From Ophioceras dolichostomum (taxonomy: Eukaryota; Ascomycota; Sordariomycetes; Magnaporthales; Ophioceraceae), in the NCBI GenBank assembly GCA_003049485.1, contig PYST01000023.1, positions 62,001 to 126,000 of the forward strand: DNA of 64,000 nt. The letters are read 5' to 3'. Shown here one piece after another: positions 1-12,393 of this stretch (position 1 is its first letter; each line of letters begins with the position of its first letter). The notes beneath the pieces were generated by a model. It did not search any database. It was not told the DNA's origin and saw only the letters and a program-made list of their open reading frames with translations. Made by a program: the position numbers and the translations under genes.

Positions 1-3000
1 AACCGAGAACAGAAAGGCTCCGAGAATCAGAAACATGGAGACGGCCTTGGGTGAGCAGGGGGTGTTTTGGGCTAGCTGGAGCCAGCCAAGACGGAAGAAC
101 CAATGAGAATGCGAGGAGAAGCTGGGGCGGACCGCTGGAGCACCCCTGGACTTGCAGTGCACTGCCTGCGGTTCTGGAAGAAGCCGGACGCCGGGGCATA
201 TGCTACCGCGTATTTTTTGATTTTTGTTGTGCGATTCTGGGCAGTTGGTTGTAGGGTCCCACAATCGCCCGTCCGTTGATTGTTAGACGCTACTGCAGGC
301 CACCAAGCATGCCCCGGATAATTGTGAACTGGTGAGGCTGAATCGGAAAGCGAGTATGTCGAAGGTAAAAATTGGTGCGAGGGGCGACAACGACTCTGGC
401 AGCTGGGCCGGGTTTGCAGGCCTACTCATCTATCGCTTGATGCCACCTCACTTGGGGCGGCTGGCTAGACCTCTTCCTTGAAAGGGACGAAACGGCCTCA
501 TCAACAGCAACAACTAACGTGCAGATTTTGGAATAGGCCGCAGAACCAAGGCCGAATGACAAGCCGCCGAATGTCTGGCGCTAACAAGCTGGTGTAGGCG
601 AGAAATGCGACATCGTACAACAGAGGGAGAAAAAATAAAGCTACCTCCCTAGCTAGGACGCTTCTTCTTGGACACTTTTTTTTAGGATCCTGTCCCTTGT
701 TGGCGATACTATGAGGAATGAAGCCGCCCGCTGCTGCCGCACTTCAGCTCTCGGCCCGAACAAAGGGATAGGATAGCCCTGGTCTTGCCTAGACCTAGTT
801 CTGTCTTGTCCTGACGGCGGGCGGGAGTGCGGAACAGCAGAAAATAGCACCAAGCAAAATATGGCAGCTGCCAACAGCACTCCACAGACTGAAAACATAC
901 CAGAAACGAACTCACATTCCATCATGAGCAGATATCCCAACAGCCCTAGATCCCATGATAGTAGATAGGGATGTGGGATATTGGGCTTCACGGACTGATC
1001 CTGTCCCGGGAACTGCGCCCTTCGCAGGATATCGTGGCAGACAGGCGGAAAAGAAGATATGGAATATGAGTGGCAGTGGGTATGTAGTACGGACCGTAGA
1101 TCGCCTAGAAAAGTGCCTACATACGCAAGCAGGGAGGGGGAGGAGTCTCGAAGGGGAGTACAGGTAGGTCAGGAAGACCCATGGTGCGACAGAGGAACAG
1201 ACGTCATGACAGGCACAGAATCAAGGTGAATCCCTGGAATCCCCGGTGGCCATCGTCAACGACACCGTCTGGAAGGCCTGGAAGCCTGGGAACGGTGTAG
1301 GAGAAGTCGTCAGATGAAAGAGAAAATTTTCTCGTGCTGGGCGCCCGTTTGCGTCGAAACTATCCGATCTGATCAATGACGTTGCAGAGATGGCACCTGT
1401 CAAGTCCAGTCGCCGACCGAACCACGACCGAAGTAAAACATCACATTAGACCAAAACACACACGGGGAGGGGAAAGGGGAAGAGTTAACGAGGGTCAGGG
1501 GACGAAGAGGCCGGTCAGCTTGCCCTCCAGACCTCACCAGAAAGCGGTGCAACGTTTCCCAAAGGCGACGACGACAAATTCGAGAGAGGTAAACTCAAGC
1601 CAGCCAGGATGGTAGCAGCAAAGAATTTGAAGTTGTGACCATATGGAGGATCAACAAGAAACCTGAAGCTTGGCTCCGGTGCTGTGGGTCCAGTCTCTTC
1701 ACGTTGGGGCGGGCCACACACCCCAGACGATCAGCCGCCGACAGTGCCTGTTTGATCTTCACAGGGCTGTCAAATTCCGCCCCCTTGAACCGGCCCCTTC
1801 AAACACATACTTCGATTCAAAAAGGTGGCCACCGACAGACACACAGAACAACGAGGCAGACAGACAAGTCGGAAGGAAACAAATACTACGTAAGAAAAAG
1901 AAGAAAAAAAGAAAGAAAAAAGGAGGCAACACATCGTTGCAAAACAGAAGAGGTCGTTACTTGCTAACATACCATCCCAAGTCTTTGCGGCCACATCTGC
2001 TACCCTCGGACACATTGGCCTTCTCCGCCTGGCCAAGATAAACTTTTACAGGGCTCAACAAAGAAAGCACGAAAAAGGTCCGATGGTTCTCCCCGTCCCG
2101 ACCATCCTGTCCTTGTTTCCCGTCCGTTCTTCTATTGCAACTTAACAGCCACACGGCAAACAAGGCCCCGACCGACCAAAAGCAAATCCTCTCGTGCCAT
2201 TCTTGTGCAGGTTTACGTACTATCTCTCGAGAAGATTACATACTACCTAGGTAGTCAAGGTGTGTGTGCCCCGTACAACCCACCTGCGACCACGAGGCGT
2301 TGTTTCGGCCGAGTACCGTCTCCAACGGCATGAGACGAACAACTCCTTCGAATTGGTCATTGGGGGGGTGATGCCGCTTTCCCCCGCCAGCGCCTGCCCA
2401 CTGAGAAAGGTGAAAAGGTGAGAGGAGAAGGGAGAAAAAAGCCTCGAAACCGCATAATCACTAAGGGGCAAGTGTACGCGGTTCGACGTTTCTTGTTGGC
2501 TCCGGCGATGACTCGAGCAAGGCAGTCAGCCAGTCAAATCCTAGAAGGAAAAGGTGGTAAGTGGAATTTGATATTCTCTCGAGACGCTGAAGCTAGCCGC
2601 AGGCAGGCCTTCACTCAGTTACAACTTTGTAGATGTCTATCGAGGAATGAAGCACCGGACTTCGAGAGGTCCGAAAGAGGATAGATGCTGCGAGCGAATA
2701 ACAGGGGAGAGGTCGCTGAGTGAGAGCTTGGCCTCTGACAGGCGAAACACTGGAGGGAGGCAGTTTTCCTCTCGCCTCGACTCGCTACAAAACAGGAGAG
2801 CATGCCACGTGATAATCCCGTGACATCCCAATGGACTGGGCTAGGTCCTCTTCGGGTACTCAACCCGGCGCCGACGCCGGCTTGACCCGCTAAGCTAAGC
2901 ACTTTGAACAAAGTCCAATGATGTCAAGTCTCCTGCTTCTCCCGTATCGTAATTCGCGTTTGATCTGGTAAATCTCACGGAACCCCTACATAGAATCCTG

Positions 3001-3389
3001 CTTTTTTTCTTGTCCTTTCTTTCTTTGCATAGGCCGCCTGAGTGTAATATCTCCACTACCCCCCAGCCAAATTTTGGCAGCAGCCTAATAATGCTTACCA
3101 CAGGAGGAGGGAGGATTGACCTATAGTAAAGTCGAAGCCGGCCACAACCGATCTATCGGCGATGGTCGGGCGAAGCGGGGCCGGTTCAAGTGGCTGGTTG
3201 GTACCTGCACCCCAACACGAAATACGATCAACGGGACTGGTTCCTACTTCCTAGTAGGCGAGGCTGGGGGGGAGTTCTCCGGTAGAAGACTGACCAGTCG
3301 TCTGCCTGTGGGGAGACGATCGGGCTACCCGACTGGGTTGACCTGCGTAAAAGTGAGGGGTAAAACAGAACGGGATGGGCGAAATGTTG
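1..3389. other. Gene-free spacer
   Basis: No ORF here shows coding bias, a recognisable domain or a credible splice-joined model; the longest open frames are about 120 codons and are Lys/Arg or Ser-rich noise. A 14-bp perfect palindrome of the ACCTAGGT type lies at 2242-2255. An A-rich tract sits near 1890-1925. The last few hundred bases are probably the promoter of the gene starting at 3671. Confidence 0.6.
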
Positions 3390-3400
3390 TATATAAAAAG
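3390..3400 (+). promoter_or_regulatory. TATA box, likely for the YbjQ-family gene
   Basis: The sequence TATATAAAAAG lies about 270 bp upstream of the ATG at 3671, in a region without ORFs. A start site some 30-100 bp downstream would give a 5' leader of 170-240 nt, rich in CA and CT as is common in fungal leaders. Assignment rests on position and match only. Confidence 0.5.
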
Positions 3401-3670
3401 GGAGAGGTCGGTCGTGGTTGTGGATGTTAGTTGATCTGTCCAAAACACAGCATCATCATCACCCTATAGGAAGCAACGTCTAGTAGTACCATACACATCT
3501 TCTTCAAATTGCTTCTATCAGTTCCATCTGTCTGTCACATCTCACAGAAAGATAGACAGAGACAAGCACAACCTATCCTACCGCGTGAAGCCCAAGGCAC
3601 CACCAACGCCTAACCAACACCTGACCTACCTCACTACAACCTCATCACCACCACCGCCACAAAAGCAAAA

Positions 3671-4156
3671 ATGTCCGCCACAAACTCCTCCGTGGCCACC
3701 AGCCCCAAGGACAAGAAGGACGTCAAGAAGCACACCGAGCCAGCTAACATCCCCCCGCAGCTCGCCGACCTGCACTGCTTCACCGAGACCAACGGCGTCA
3801 TCACCACCACCATGTTCGACGTCCCCGGCTACCGCGTCGTCAAGGTCCTGGGGGCCGTCTTCGGCCTGACGGTGCGCACGCGCAACTGGGCCGCGGGGAT
3901 GGGCATGGCGCTCAAGTCGATGGTCGGCGGCGAGCTGAAGTGGTTCACGAATTTGCTGTATTCGGCCCGGAACGACGCGATCAGTCGGATCGTAGACGAG
4001 ACGCTGTCGAGGGGGGGCAACGCCGTCATAGCGCTCAGGTTCGACGCGGGGGAGCTGGGGGGTTTTTCGCAGGTTTGCGCGTATGGGACGGCGGCGGTTA
4101 TTGAGAAGGTTGATGAGAGTATGGAGGAGCATCCGCAGTTGGTTAAGAGTGCTTGA
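3671..4156 (+). CDS. YbjQ/UPF0145 family protein
   Basis: A single-exon gene of 161 aa. Residues from about 35 to 150 match the YbjQ/UPF0145 (heavy-metal-binding-like) fold family: a short strand ending in the Val-Pro-Gly-Tyr motif, a Gly-rich turn followed by VFGLTVRTRN, then helices containing ARNDAISRIV and a strand with GGNAVIALRFD. The first 30 residues are Lys/Ser-rich and look like a disordered extension that bacterial homologues lack. The family forms pentamers in bacteria; its biochemical role is unsettled, and in fungi it is uncharacterised. The ATG lies in a good context (AAAATGTCC) and follows a leader with a TATA box at 3390. No signal peptide or membrane segment is visible. Confidence 0.85.
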   Translation: MSATNSSVATSPKDKKDVKKHTEPANIPPQLADLHCFTETNGVITTTMFDVPGYRVVKVLGAVFGLTVRTRNWAAGMGMALKSMVGGELKWFTNLLYSARNDAISRIVDETLSRGGNAVIALRFDAGELGGFSQVCAYGTAAVIEKVDESMEEHPQLVKSA

Positions 4157-4813
4157 ACTAGTGGTGTGGGTATGGTGTATAGTATGGTATGGGGTGTAGA
4201 AAGGGGAAGTGAGTGAGGCCTGGGAGGAGGAGGAAGAGGAGGAGGAAGAGGAGGAGGCGGTCATGCGTGCATTCGACGAGGTGAGGAGGGGGGGCAAGGC
4301 TGACCGACCGCCGGAATGATGTTGGGGGAATGCAGTAATGTCAGGGGGAAGGTCGTTTCCCTGTTCTACTTTGGTGTTTTCTGTCCTTTTTTTTTTTTAG
4401 CTCTCAAGGCTTCGTCGTTTCTCTCGTTCAGGAGGAGTTTGCAAGATACCACAATCATTTGATAGTCCTTTCGCTCTCATTTTGCTATCGAGGATTGTTT
4501 TTGTTTCGGTACTCTTTTCCTTGATGAATCCGGTTACTCCCTTCATGGTTCGTAACCTATCTCGGTGAACCAAGGCCATGAAAATTCGTTCCTCCCGTAG
4601 GTATGCTAGGCGTGAAATATGTACAGTTACCCGAAATCAACGCAAAGACAAGGACGAGAACGAACTGCCTTCTAATATCTGTCTCCACGACAGGAGGAAG
4701 ACAGACGCTCTGCTCTTTCAAAAGACACGGAAGCTGAACGCCATCCATCCCTTCACCAAACGCGCCTCTACGCCAACCAACGAATGAAATGTAAACATGA
4801 AGAGCACATTGTT
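4157..4813. other. Intergenic region between convergent genes
   Basis: This is the shared 3' flank of the YbjQ-family gene (+) and the dipeptidyl aminopeptidase (-). It carries a purine-rich tract of GAGGAGGAAGAGG type at 4217-4258 and a T run near 4387-4399. I see no gene. Confidence 0.6.
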
Positions 4814-7800
4814 CTAGAATGAAGGCCCAACAGCTGATGGCGGATGATTCCGCTCTTCGCCCTCCATCCAACGCCGCCGCAACTTCGCGACCTCCTCGAC
4901 GACGAGCTCGCGTGCCTCATCGGCAGGGGATGATATCATATCATTGGGCTTCGCGTTCATGATCTTGAGCCACTCGCCGTTGAACGCGTTGACTAGCCAG
5001 TTTTCCAGCTCTGACGGTAGGGGGGGAAAGCAGGGTTGGTTAGTACCTATGTAGGGCTGACTGTCTCAAGAATAAGGGGCGGAAGAAAAAAGGGAAGGAG
5101 AACAACAAAACTCACTATCATAAACGATCCTATTGGCATTATGGAAGTAGATTCCATGGTCGCTGTCCGGGAAAACGTGAACATCATAGTTCTCCACGCC
5201 GGCGAGGTCGAGCTCATCTAGCAGCGTCAGCGAGTTCTGCATGTGCACATTATCGTCCGCGACGCCGTGCATCAGCAGGAACCTGACGTTCTGCGACAGG
5301 GCCGTCACGTTCGTCACGGCGGCGTCCGTATAACCCGCGTCGTTCTGCTGCGGGGTCAGCATGTACCGCTCGGTGTAGATGGAGTCGTAGAAGCGCCAGT
5401 CCGTCACGGGCGCGACGGCCATGCCGTACGAGAAGGTCCTGCCCGCGTCCTGCTCGAGAGTCTTGAGGGTCTGGAACCCGCCGTACGACCAGCCCCATAT
5501 GGCCATGCGTGACTCGTCGACGTAGGGGAGGGAGGCGAAGTGCTTCGCGGCCGCGATCTGGTCTTGAGCCTCGAAGTGGCCCAGCTTGCCCCGCACGACC
5601 ACCCGCGCGGAGCGGCCGATGAAGCCCGTGCCCCGTCCGTCGACGGTAATCACGATGTAGCCGAGCGCGGCGGCGAGGTAGGACTGGAAGTCGACCTTGA
5701 AGGACTTTGTGACGGACTGCGAGCCGGGGCCGGAGTACTGGTAGAAGAGGACGGGGTATCGCTTCTTAGGCGAGAAGTGCGGGGGCCGGCGCTCGAGGTA
5801 GTTGATTTCCACGTCGCCGCCGGTGCCGTCTTCTACTTTGAGGGTTCCGTAGTTGAGCAGAGGTAGTTCGTGACGCTGGGCGTTCAGGGAGAGGTCCGGG
5901 TTGGACTCGACGAGGTGCTCGTACGAGACGGGGTTGCCGAGGGTGCTGAGGACCTTCTGCCAGGGGATTTTCGGCCCCGCGTAGCTGAGCAGCACGTACC
6001 CGGCCTTGGCGGAGAAACTGGCGCCGTAGTAGCCCTCGGAGGAGGTGTTGGTGAAGGGCGCGAGGCCCGTCCCGTCCAGGCGCACCGAGTAGACGTGGCG
6101 CTGCGTGCTGCCGTCCTTGGTGGAGAGGAAGTAGACGAGGTTGTTCTCCAGGTCGACGGCGGAGGGCGCGTCGACGACCTCCCAGCCGGGGCCCGAGGTG
6201 AGCATCACGGGGTCAGGGTTCTCGACGGGCGTGAAGTACGCGAGGTGGTCGCCGTTGGCGTGCACGACCGTGTCGATGTACCCGTCGTGCGGCCTGCCCC
6301 TGGAGGGGTCCGCGGGCACGTACCGGGTCCTCTGCGAGATCTCGAACCAGCCGCCGTCCAGCTTACCGACGTCCATGGTGCGCACGGTCTGGCCTTTGCG
6401 GGTCGAGACGTCGACGGCCACGACGCGCATCACGTCGCTGACGCGGTTGGTCTCCTTGATGAGGACCTTCTGACCCGCCCAAACGACGGTCGTGATGAGG
6501 CGGTCGTCGTCGGCGAATCCGCCCGTGATGTCGACGGAGAAGACGTCCCCCCGCGACATGTCGTAGAACTGGAGGTCGACCACGGGGTTGTGGGCGCCCG
6601 CGCGCGGGTACTTGATCTCGCGGACCTCCGGGTAGGTCTCCTCGCCGGGCTTCGGCGACGTGCGGCTGGGCCGAGACATGAAGTACTGGATCGGGTACGA
6701 CGGCACGCCCGTTTCGTTGGTGCGCATGAAGGCGATGTGCTTGCCGTCCTCGGACCACCAGGTCGTGCTGGCGCCGCCGATGACCTCTTCTTCGTACACC
6801 CAGTCCGGCACGCCGTAGAAGAGCTCCGGGCCGCCATCCCTGGTGATGGGCGTGACGGCCTTGGACCCGATCCCGATCCGGCGCACGTACAGGTTGTTGT
6901 CGCGCGTGAAGGCGACGGCGTCGCTTGTGGGGCTCCACTGGGCGTTCTGCACCCTGGCGTCGACGTCGTCGGGGATCAAGGGCTCGGCCGTCTGCGTGGC
7001 CACGTCGAAGATCCAGTACGAGGCCGTGAAGGAGTGGCGCCAGTTGGACTGCGAGGCCGTCCAGAGCAGGACCTTGCTGAGGTCCCTGCTCGGCTTCACG
7101 CCGGCGGGCCGGTACTCCTTGGTCTTGTACATGAAGACGCCGTTCTTCATGAGCGTGCGGCTACTCGCGATATCGGCGCCAGAGCCACCAGCCGCAGCGG
7201 CTGCAGCGGCCGCGTCAGGGTTCTGAGCCCGCACGTCCTCGACCACGATGTAGTCCTTGCCGGCCCCGCCGCCGACCTCGATTAGCAGGCCGTCCTCGTC
7301 GTTCGCCCCCGCGATCCACCGTATGTTGTGCGAGACCGGGCTCCACATGCCGCCGCGGATCTGGTCCATGGTGATCTTCTTGCCCGTGCCCCGCGTCGAC
7401 GTCGCCTCCGGGTCGTGCGCGTCCTGCGACGGGTGCCGGTAGGACTTGGTGTAGAGGTATGTGCCGAGCCCGACGAGCCACGCGACCACGAGTGCGCCCG
7501 CGACCCCTATCAGGACTCGGCGGAAGGTCCGGTCCATCCTCTTGTTGCTGCTGCCGCACTTCATGGCGGCGGCCCCGCGTTCGCCGCCGTTGCCATCGCC
7601 CGCGAGGAACGGCCCCGTCTCCAGGTCGCCGTCGTCCTCCGCCTTGAGCGGGTCGTCGTCGTCGAAGTCGGAGAGGTGGTCGTGGGCCATGTAGGCCGTG
7701 TTATTGTTGTTGTTGTTGCTGCTGCTGCCGACGTTGTTCTCGTTGGCGTAGCTTCCACTATTCCGCCGGGCCCTCGTGAACGCCGCAGCCTGCACTGGCC

Positions 7801-7924
7801 GCCGGTTCCTCGAGGCGTTCTGGAGCCGTTCGCTGATGTGCTCGAAGACCAGGCTGGTCGTCGAGACGGACGAGTCTGAGTCTCGCGACATCCTGCCGTT
7901 GCTCGCATCGTTGTCGTCCGACAT
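4814..7924 (-). CDS. dapB: Type IV dipeptidyl aminopeptidase, membrane-anchored (DapB/Ste13 type)
   Basis: Serine peptidase of family S9B that removes X-Pro or X-Ala dipeptides from N-termini in the late secretory pathway or vacuole. Exons read 7924-5116 and 5010-4814; the intron 5115-5011 has GTGAGT, an ACTAAC branch site and CAG. The product is 1001 aa. It is a type II membrane protein: an acidic, Asn-rich cytosolic head, a single membrane span at about 137-157, then the beta-propeller and alpha/beta-hydrolase domain. The catalytic triad is visible: Ser813 in GWSYGG, Asp890 in VADDNVH and His923 in DSDHG. The second exon supplies the usual C-terminal helix (NAFNGEW) plus a charged tail. The N-terminal head resembles vacuolar DapB of other moulds, but Golgi (Ste13) and vacuolar forms cannot be told apart here. 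If it acts in the Golgi it could trim peptide pheromones such as that at 32949. Confidence 0.93.
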
Positions 7925-9109
7925 CGTGGGAGGAGGTCCTGCGCGTTTCGGTCGAGGACTGACTTGACCCAGGTTTTATTTGTGTCGGCGGGTATCAAGT
8001 TCGTTGGGAGGTTACAGGGTACGGCGGGACGGGAGTGGGCGGGGTTTCGAAGTAGGCAGGCAGGCAGGCAGCCGAAAGCGGGACGGGATTCTCCCCAGAA
8101 AGCAGGGAGCTGGGAGTTCAGTTTGGGAAGCAGCGATCAGGAAGTCGGCGATGGTGTTAGACGGGTCGCTCCGGTTGAAACTATATTCTGTCACAGCACG
8201 AGGAGGAAAGCTACTGGCTGAATTGCCTTGAATTGATAATCCCGGTGGCGCATTGGATCTGAAAAGCAACAAAAACTCTATACCGCTTTAGACCTGAGAG
8301 ATGGGAACCCAATGAGGGATACAGATTCAAGCTTAAAATTGAGTGAGACAGAGGGACAGGAGGACAAACAACAACTTGTTCTTTGTGCTCTGCTCGCGTG
8401 AGCGTCAGCAAGCTGCAAGCTGTATCCGTAAGCTTCCCCCCATCCCTAAAAGATACGGGATGATGGCTGGGTTGGTGGAGCTCAACCAGGGGATACATGC
8501 ATGCCTTGCATGAACAGCGGGACTATCTCCGCATTGGTCAGTGCGCCGCCACCAGAATCCCCGATCACACAAAGAATATCGGAGCTGCGGAACTCCGTGA
8601 TCGAGATGGCGGTCCTACGGCCCGCATCCATGTTATGTGTACGAGGACACGACGGATTAGGGAAGCGAATTCACAGAGACGAGTACGGCGAGCCGCCAGT
8701 GTTGTCAGAAATGCTTCGTTCAGTAGAAGACTGTTGAGCCCAAGAGAGCTATCACAAACTAATCGCAGACCAGCTATCCACCTCCTCATCCGTGGTATCT
8801 AACCGTCGTGCGCCTGAAAACTCCCGAAACTCCGCGCTGTGATATCCAAGGGATGGCAGCCCTGCCGTGATGGCTGCCATCCCTTTGGTCCATGCCCCAT
8901 CCGATGCTCCTTGCCAAATCCGAACCTTATTAGAAATTAACGCCGAGGGGCCAACCTTGGTAACGGCGGCGCGCATATGCGCCGCGGGTGCAGCGCATAT
9001 GGCCGGGACCAAGAGGGTACCCGAAAGAAAAGGCGGGGAAAAAAAAAAGAAGAAAAAGACAAAAAAAAAGACAAAGCACCAAAATGGGAGGGGCCGCGGT
9101 CACATCACT
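7925..9109. other. Spacer upstream of dapB and downstream of drn1
   Basis: Contains an AGGC tetranucleotide repeat at 8054-8072 and an A-rich tract near 9037-9075. A 78-codon frame at 8501-8737 (+) has no recognisable domain. The dapB promoter should lie just right of 7924. I see no supported gene. Confidence 0.5.
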
Positions 9110-10908
9110 TCACCACGGGGCCGTGAAATCCCACGGCTTGTAGGCGGCGCGGAAGGCGTCCGCGTCCCGCGTCTCCTCCTCCACGGTCTGCGGGCACTCC
9201 TGCCAGACGACGCGGTTGTGCAGCTGGAGGAGTTTGGCCATGACCTTACGGCCAAACTGAAGGTCGAACCGGACCTTCTCGTCGATGGGCATGACGAGGC
9301 TCTTGCTGATGATGTGGTCCTCCTCCTCCGCGAAGAGCCACACGCGGAAATAGTCGCCGTCGACTTCGTCGCCCATTCCGAAGTCGGCCTCCTCGATCTT
9401 GGGCAGGTGGGCGTTATAGGCCTCGGCCTGGAACGTCGTCTCCACGACGCCCTCCTTGATAAGCACGGTGGGCACCGGCATGAACTGCCAGTGGGTGTGG
9501 ATGCCGCGGCGCCGGTTGATCTCCCAGGTCACGGAGCCCAGCACGCGCTTGCTGCGGGTCGAGACCATCGCCTGCAGGGACTCCCGGAAGCGCGACATCT
9601 CCATGAAGGCCCGGGCGGCGTCCTCCTGGCCCATGGCCGCGGACGTGAGCGTGGACGCGTGGGAGAAGGGGGCGATGATCAGGTGGCAGGGGAAGTCGAG
9701 ACCTTGCCGGCTGAAGGTGTCGGATGTGGGGAGCGGGCCCTTGGCCGTTTCGAGGTAGGCCTCCTCGCCGATGGAGCTGACCATATGCTGGGGCAGGTTG
9801 GGGTTCGACAGGCAGAAGTAACACTTGTCCGGGCCTGGGGGCGGGGACCGGTTGCGGCGCTTCTTGTTCTGGCGGTTATCCTCGGCGTGCGTGTGGGAGA
9901 AGCGGGAGAAGCCGCCGTCGCCACCGCTACCATTGCCGTTGCCCTCATCGAAATCGTCGGCCTGCCGCTTCTTGGACTTCTTGATCAGGGCGAAGGGAGA
10001 CGGGGTCGCGTCCACGGGGAGCGAGGCGGCGGGCTCCTTCTGCAGTGCGAAGGCATACATCGACTTCGTCTTTGACGCGTTGCCGAAGCTGGCCAGCGAG
10101 ATGAAGCGCGTTACCTTGTTGCTCACCATGCCGTCGTCACCAGCCGGGTGAAAGAACGGCTCCCTCTCATAGAAGAAGTCCGTCTCCGTGTACGTCATGG
10201 CGAAGTGGTACTTGGGCTTTAAGGCAGCGCACAAATCAGCAACGTGATCGAGGGCGGGGATGTCCTCCGCGTCCACGGGAGGCTTGATTTTGGAACCGCG
10301 CCAGACAGACGAGGGCCACGCCGTGGTGAGCAGGATGTCGGCCGAGACGGCGCCCCGTATCAGAGCTCTGGCATCATCGGCCGTGTGGTAGGCCGAGATA
10401 GGTGCACCCCCAGCACCCGGGACCTGCATGCCTCCAAGAGCCACGATGCGCACGCCTTCCGATGTCGTGATCACGCTGTGATTGCCGATAAAATGCAGGT
10501 TCTCGCAGAGATCCTCCTCAGCAGCGAGCTTGTCTCTGATGCGGTCCGGCAGTATGAGCTGGTTAACTGTAAAATAGACCGGCAGGGGCACCTTTATGGT
10601 ACCATCTAGCAGTCCATTCACGGCGTCGTCGTTGACGTGGACGTCGACGGGCCCGCCTCGTGGGGCGAAGTTGGCGAAGAGTTCGCCCGCAACAATGGCA
10701 AAGTCGAAGTTGTTCTTGGCGTGGAGCGTGGCGAGCTTGCTGAACGCAGATCTCAGCTGGCCGTTGAGGCTGCCGAAAACGAAACTATAAAATAACGCAA
10801 GGTTGAATGGGCGTTAGTACAGTTCGCTTCGTAAAGTGAAGACATAAGCCGAAGGCTGAGCCGTAAGGGCTACAGGGCTCACGCTGTCACTCACATCTTA
10901 GTCGCCAT
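9110..10908 (-). CDS. DRN1: Drn1/CwfJ-domain protein (CWF19L1-like)
   Basis: Homologue of the Cwf19-like factors that associate with late spliceosomes and assist the lariat debranching enzyme Dbr1 in intron turnover. Exon 1 is only 14 nt (10908-10895, encoding M-A-T-K plus two bases). The intron 10894-10785 has GTGAGT and TATAG ends. Exon 2 runs 10784-9110. The joined protein is 562 aa, and the join restores the family N-terminus (FVFGSLNGQL, then AIVAGELF). The N-terminal half is the calcineurin-like CwfJ domain. A Lys/Arg-rich linker lies around 290-320. The C-terminal half has the paired CwfJ domains, with the Cys pair C326/C329 and the HIT-like His motif H434-x-H436. It is divergently transcribed from UTP20 across about 1.5 kb. 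Confidence 0.92.
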
Positions 10909-12393
10909 CTCGTGACGAGCTCAGGACGAAACCTGAGGGAAGCTGTGACGGAAGGAAGGAAGGCCTTTACGCGAGATTCAGTCCAATGCATGGAAGAACG
11001 ATCGAGAAGTGACGCATTGAGTCCTGGAAAGTCCAAGAAGACCAAAGGAGACCAAAGGAAGGCAAAGGACGAAGCGCGGTTGAGTTTTTGAATTTTCCCA
11101 CTCGCGCGTTGTTTTTGTGCGCGGAGGAAAGAAAGTTGAGGACGCGGAAGGTGAAGAGGTGAAGAAGGAAAGAAGGAAAGAACGTCGGGTCGTAGAATTT
11201 ATGCCAGGCCTGAAGAGCTCTCCGGATCTTGACCTGATGACAGCGGGAGAGCTCCAGGGTTCCCTCAAGCTGAGCTTATCGATAAAATGCACGTCGAGGC
11301 AGTTGCTTAACTTCTTGTAAGTCCCGGCTTGATGCTAACGGCGATACTTTTACACCCTAGACCATGAAATCGTCTCTTAGAAGAGCCTGAGGAGTCTCGA
11401 CGACGCGACTTGTTTGTTTTGATGATATTTTTACCGGCTTTGAATTTTATTTTTTCCAGTGAATATTCTCACCGAGTCTAAGTCCGTGACGCTCTCAGTC
11501 ATAGCAGCTGTAAACAGCCCCTCTTTGAACCACCAAGTTATCGGCTTATCGATTAAGAAATAGCCGTCGCTGACCGCCAAAATTTTTGTTGCAAAAGCTC
11601 ATGGCGTGTGTGAAAAACAACAACACCCACGGCAATCGATTTTGTGAAATTACTTTCAACTGGCCCTCTGTACCGCGCGGGGGTGGCAACAAATAAGGGC
11701 TTTCATTTGAATAGGCTAGCACCTTTGAACACCCCAAAAAAAGCCACGTTAACAACAATCGCCTTCGGGCCTCTCTCACAAATAGCGGCTTCTAACAAGC
11801 CCGATACGATTTGGAACCCCCGGCTAACCAGGTCTCTTTTCGTTCTTGATAGGTCTTCCGTACCCGACGAACGCTACCCGCGCGCGGGTACGACGTGGCC
11901 TCGAACAAGCCTCTTCGTACGCAACGACGAGGCGGCCGGTCTTCCCCAAGTTAGGCAGTCGCTTTAACCTATTAGGTTGCCCGGGGCGTAAAGGGACCGG
12001 CCCTGGTTGGGCCAAGGTACCGGTACAGATGGTACGCCTCCCGGGAGGTGCTCTAATGCATTGGAACAAATACGAAATAATACGGGGTTAAAAGCTTCTG
12101 TCTACAATCACAGCCTTTCCGAGGCCCCTATCGCCTGGCCTCTGGCCGAAAACAGGGTAGAACTAGGAAGCCTACCCACGGTACCTATCTCTAGGCACCT
12201 ACAATAGCCGCATGATCTCTGAGGTCGAAGGCCCTCCGAATACCACCACCACCACCACCACCACTCATGGCCTGTGTTCAGCCCACTAAGAACCTGGCTT
12301 AGAGAGGTTAATAGGCCGTCACCAGATGCTCCGTACGAGATCTTTAAATTAGACGCCGTCCTTAGGAGATCCCTTGAGATCCCTTCGCTCACA
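10909..12393. other. Divergent promoter region between drn1 and utp20
   Basis: Shared upstream region of two RNA-processing genes. From about 11400 to 11800 it is AT-rich. From 11860 to 12060 base composition shifts abruptly and carries two perfect palindromes, GTACCGGTAC (12017-12026) and CCTCCCGGGAGG (12037-12048). A CCA trinucleotide run lies near 12242-12264. Short overlapping frames on both strands (11644-12091) have no recognisable domain. They may be remnants of a decayed element, but I could not identify it. Confidence 0.45.

Noticed and set aside
5870..7285. 471-codon frame on the + strand
   Set aside because: It is antisense to the dapB exon; GC-rich third positions of the true gene create an open shadow. 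Its Val/Arg/Gly-rich product has no domain.
8501..8737. 78-codon frame on the + strand with a protein-like composition
   Set aside because: Looked plausible, but no homologue is recognised, no splice-joined extension was found, and it is short.
8867..10075. 402-codon frame on the + strand
   Set aside because: Antisense to drn1, whose sense product is clearly a CwfJ protein.
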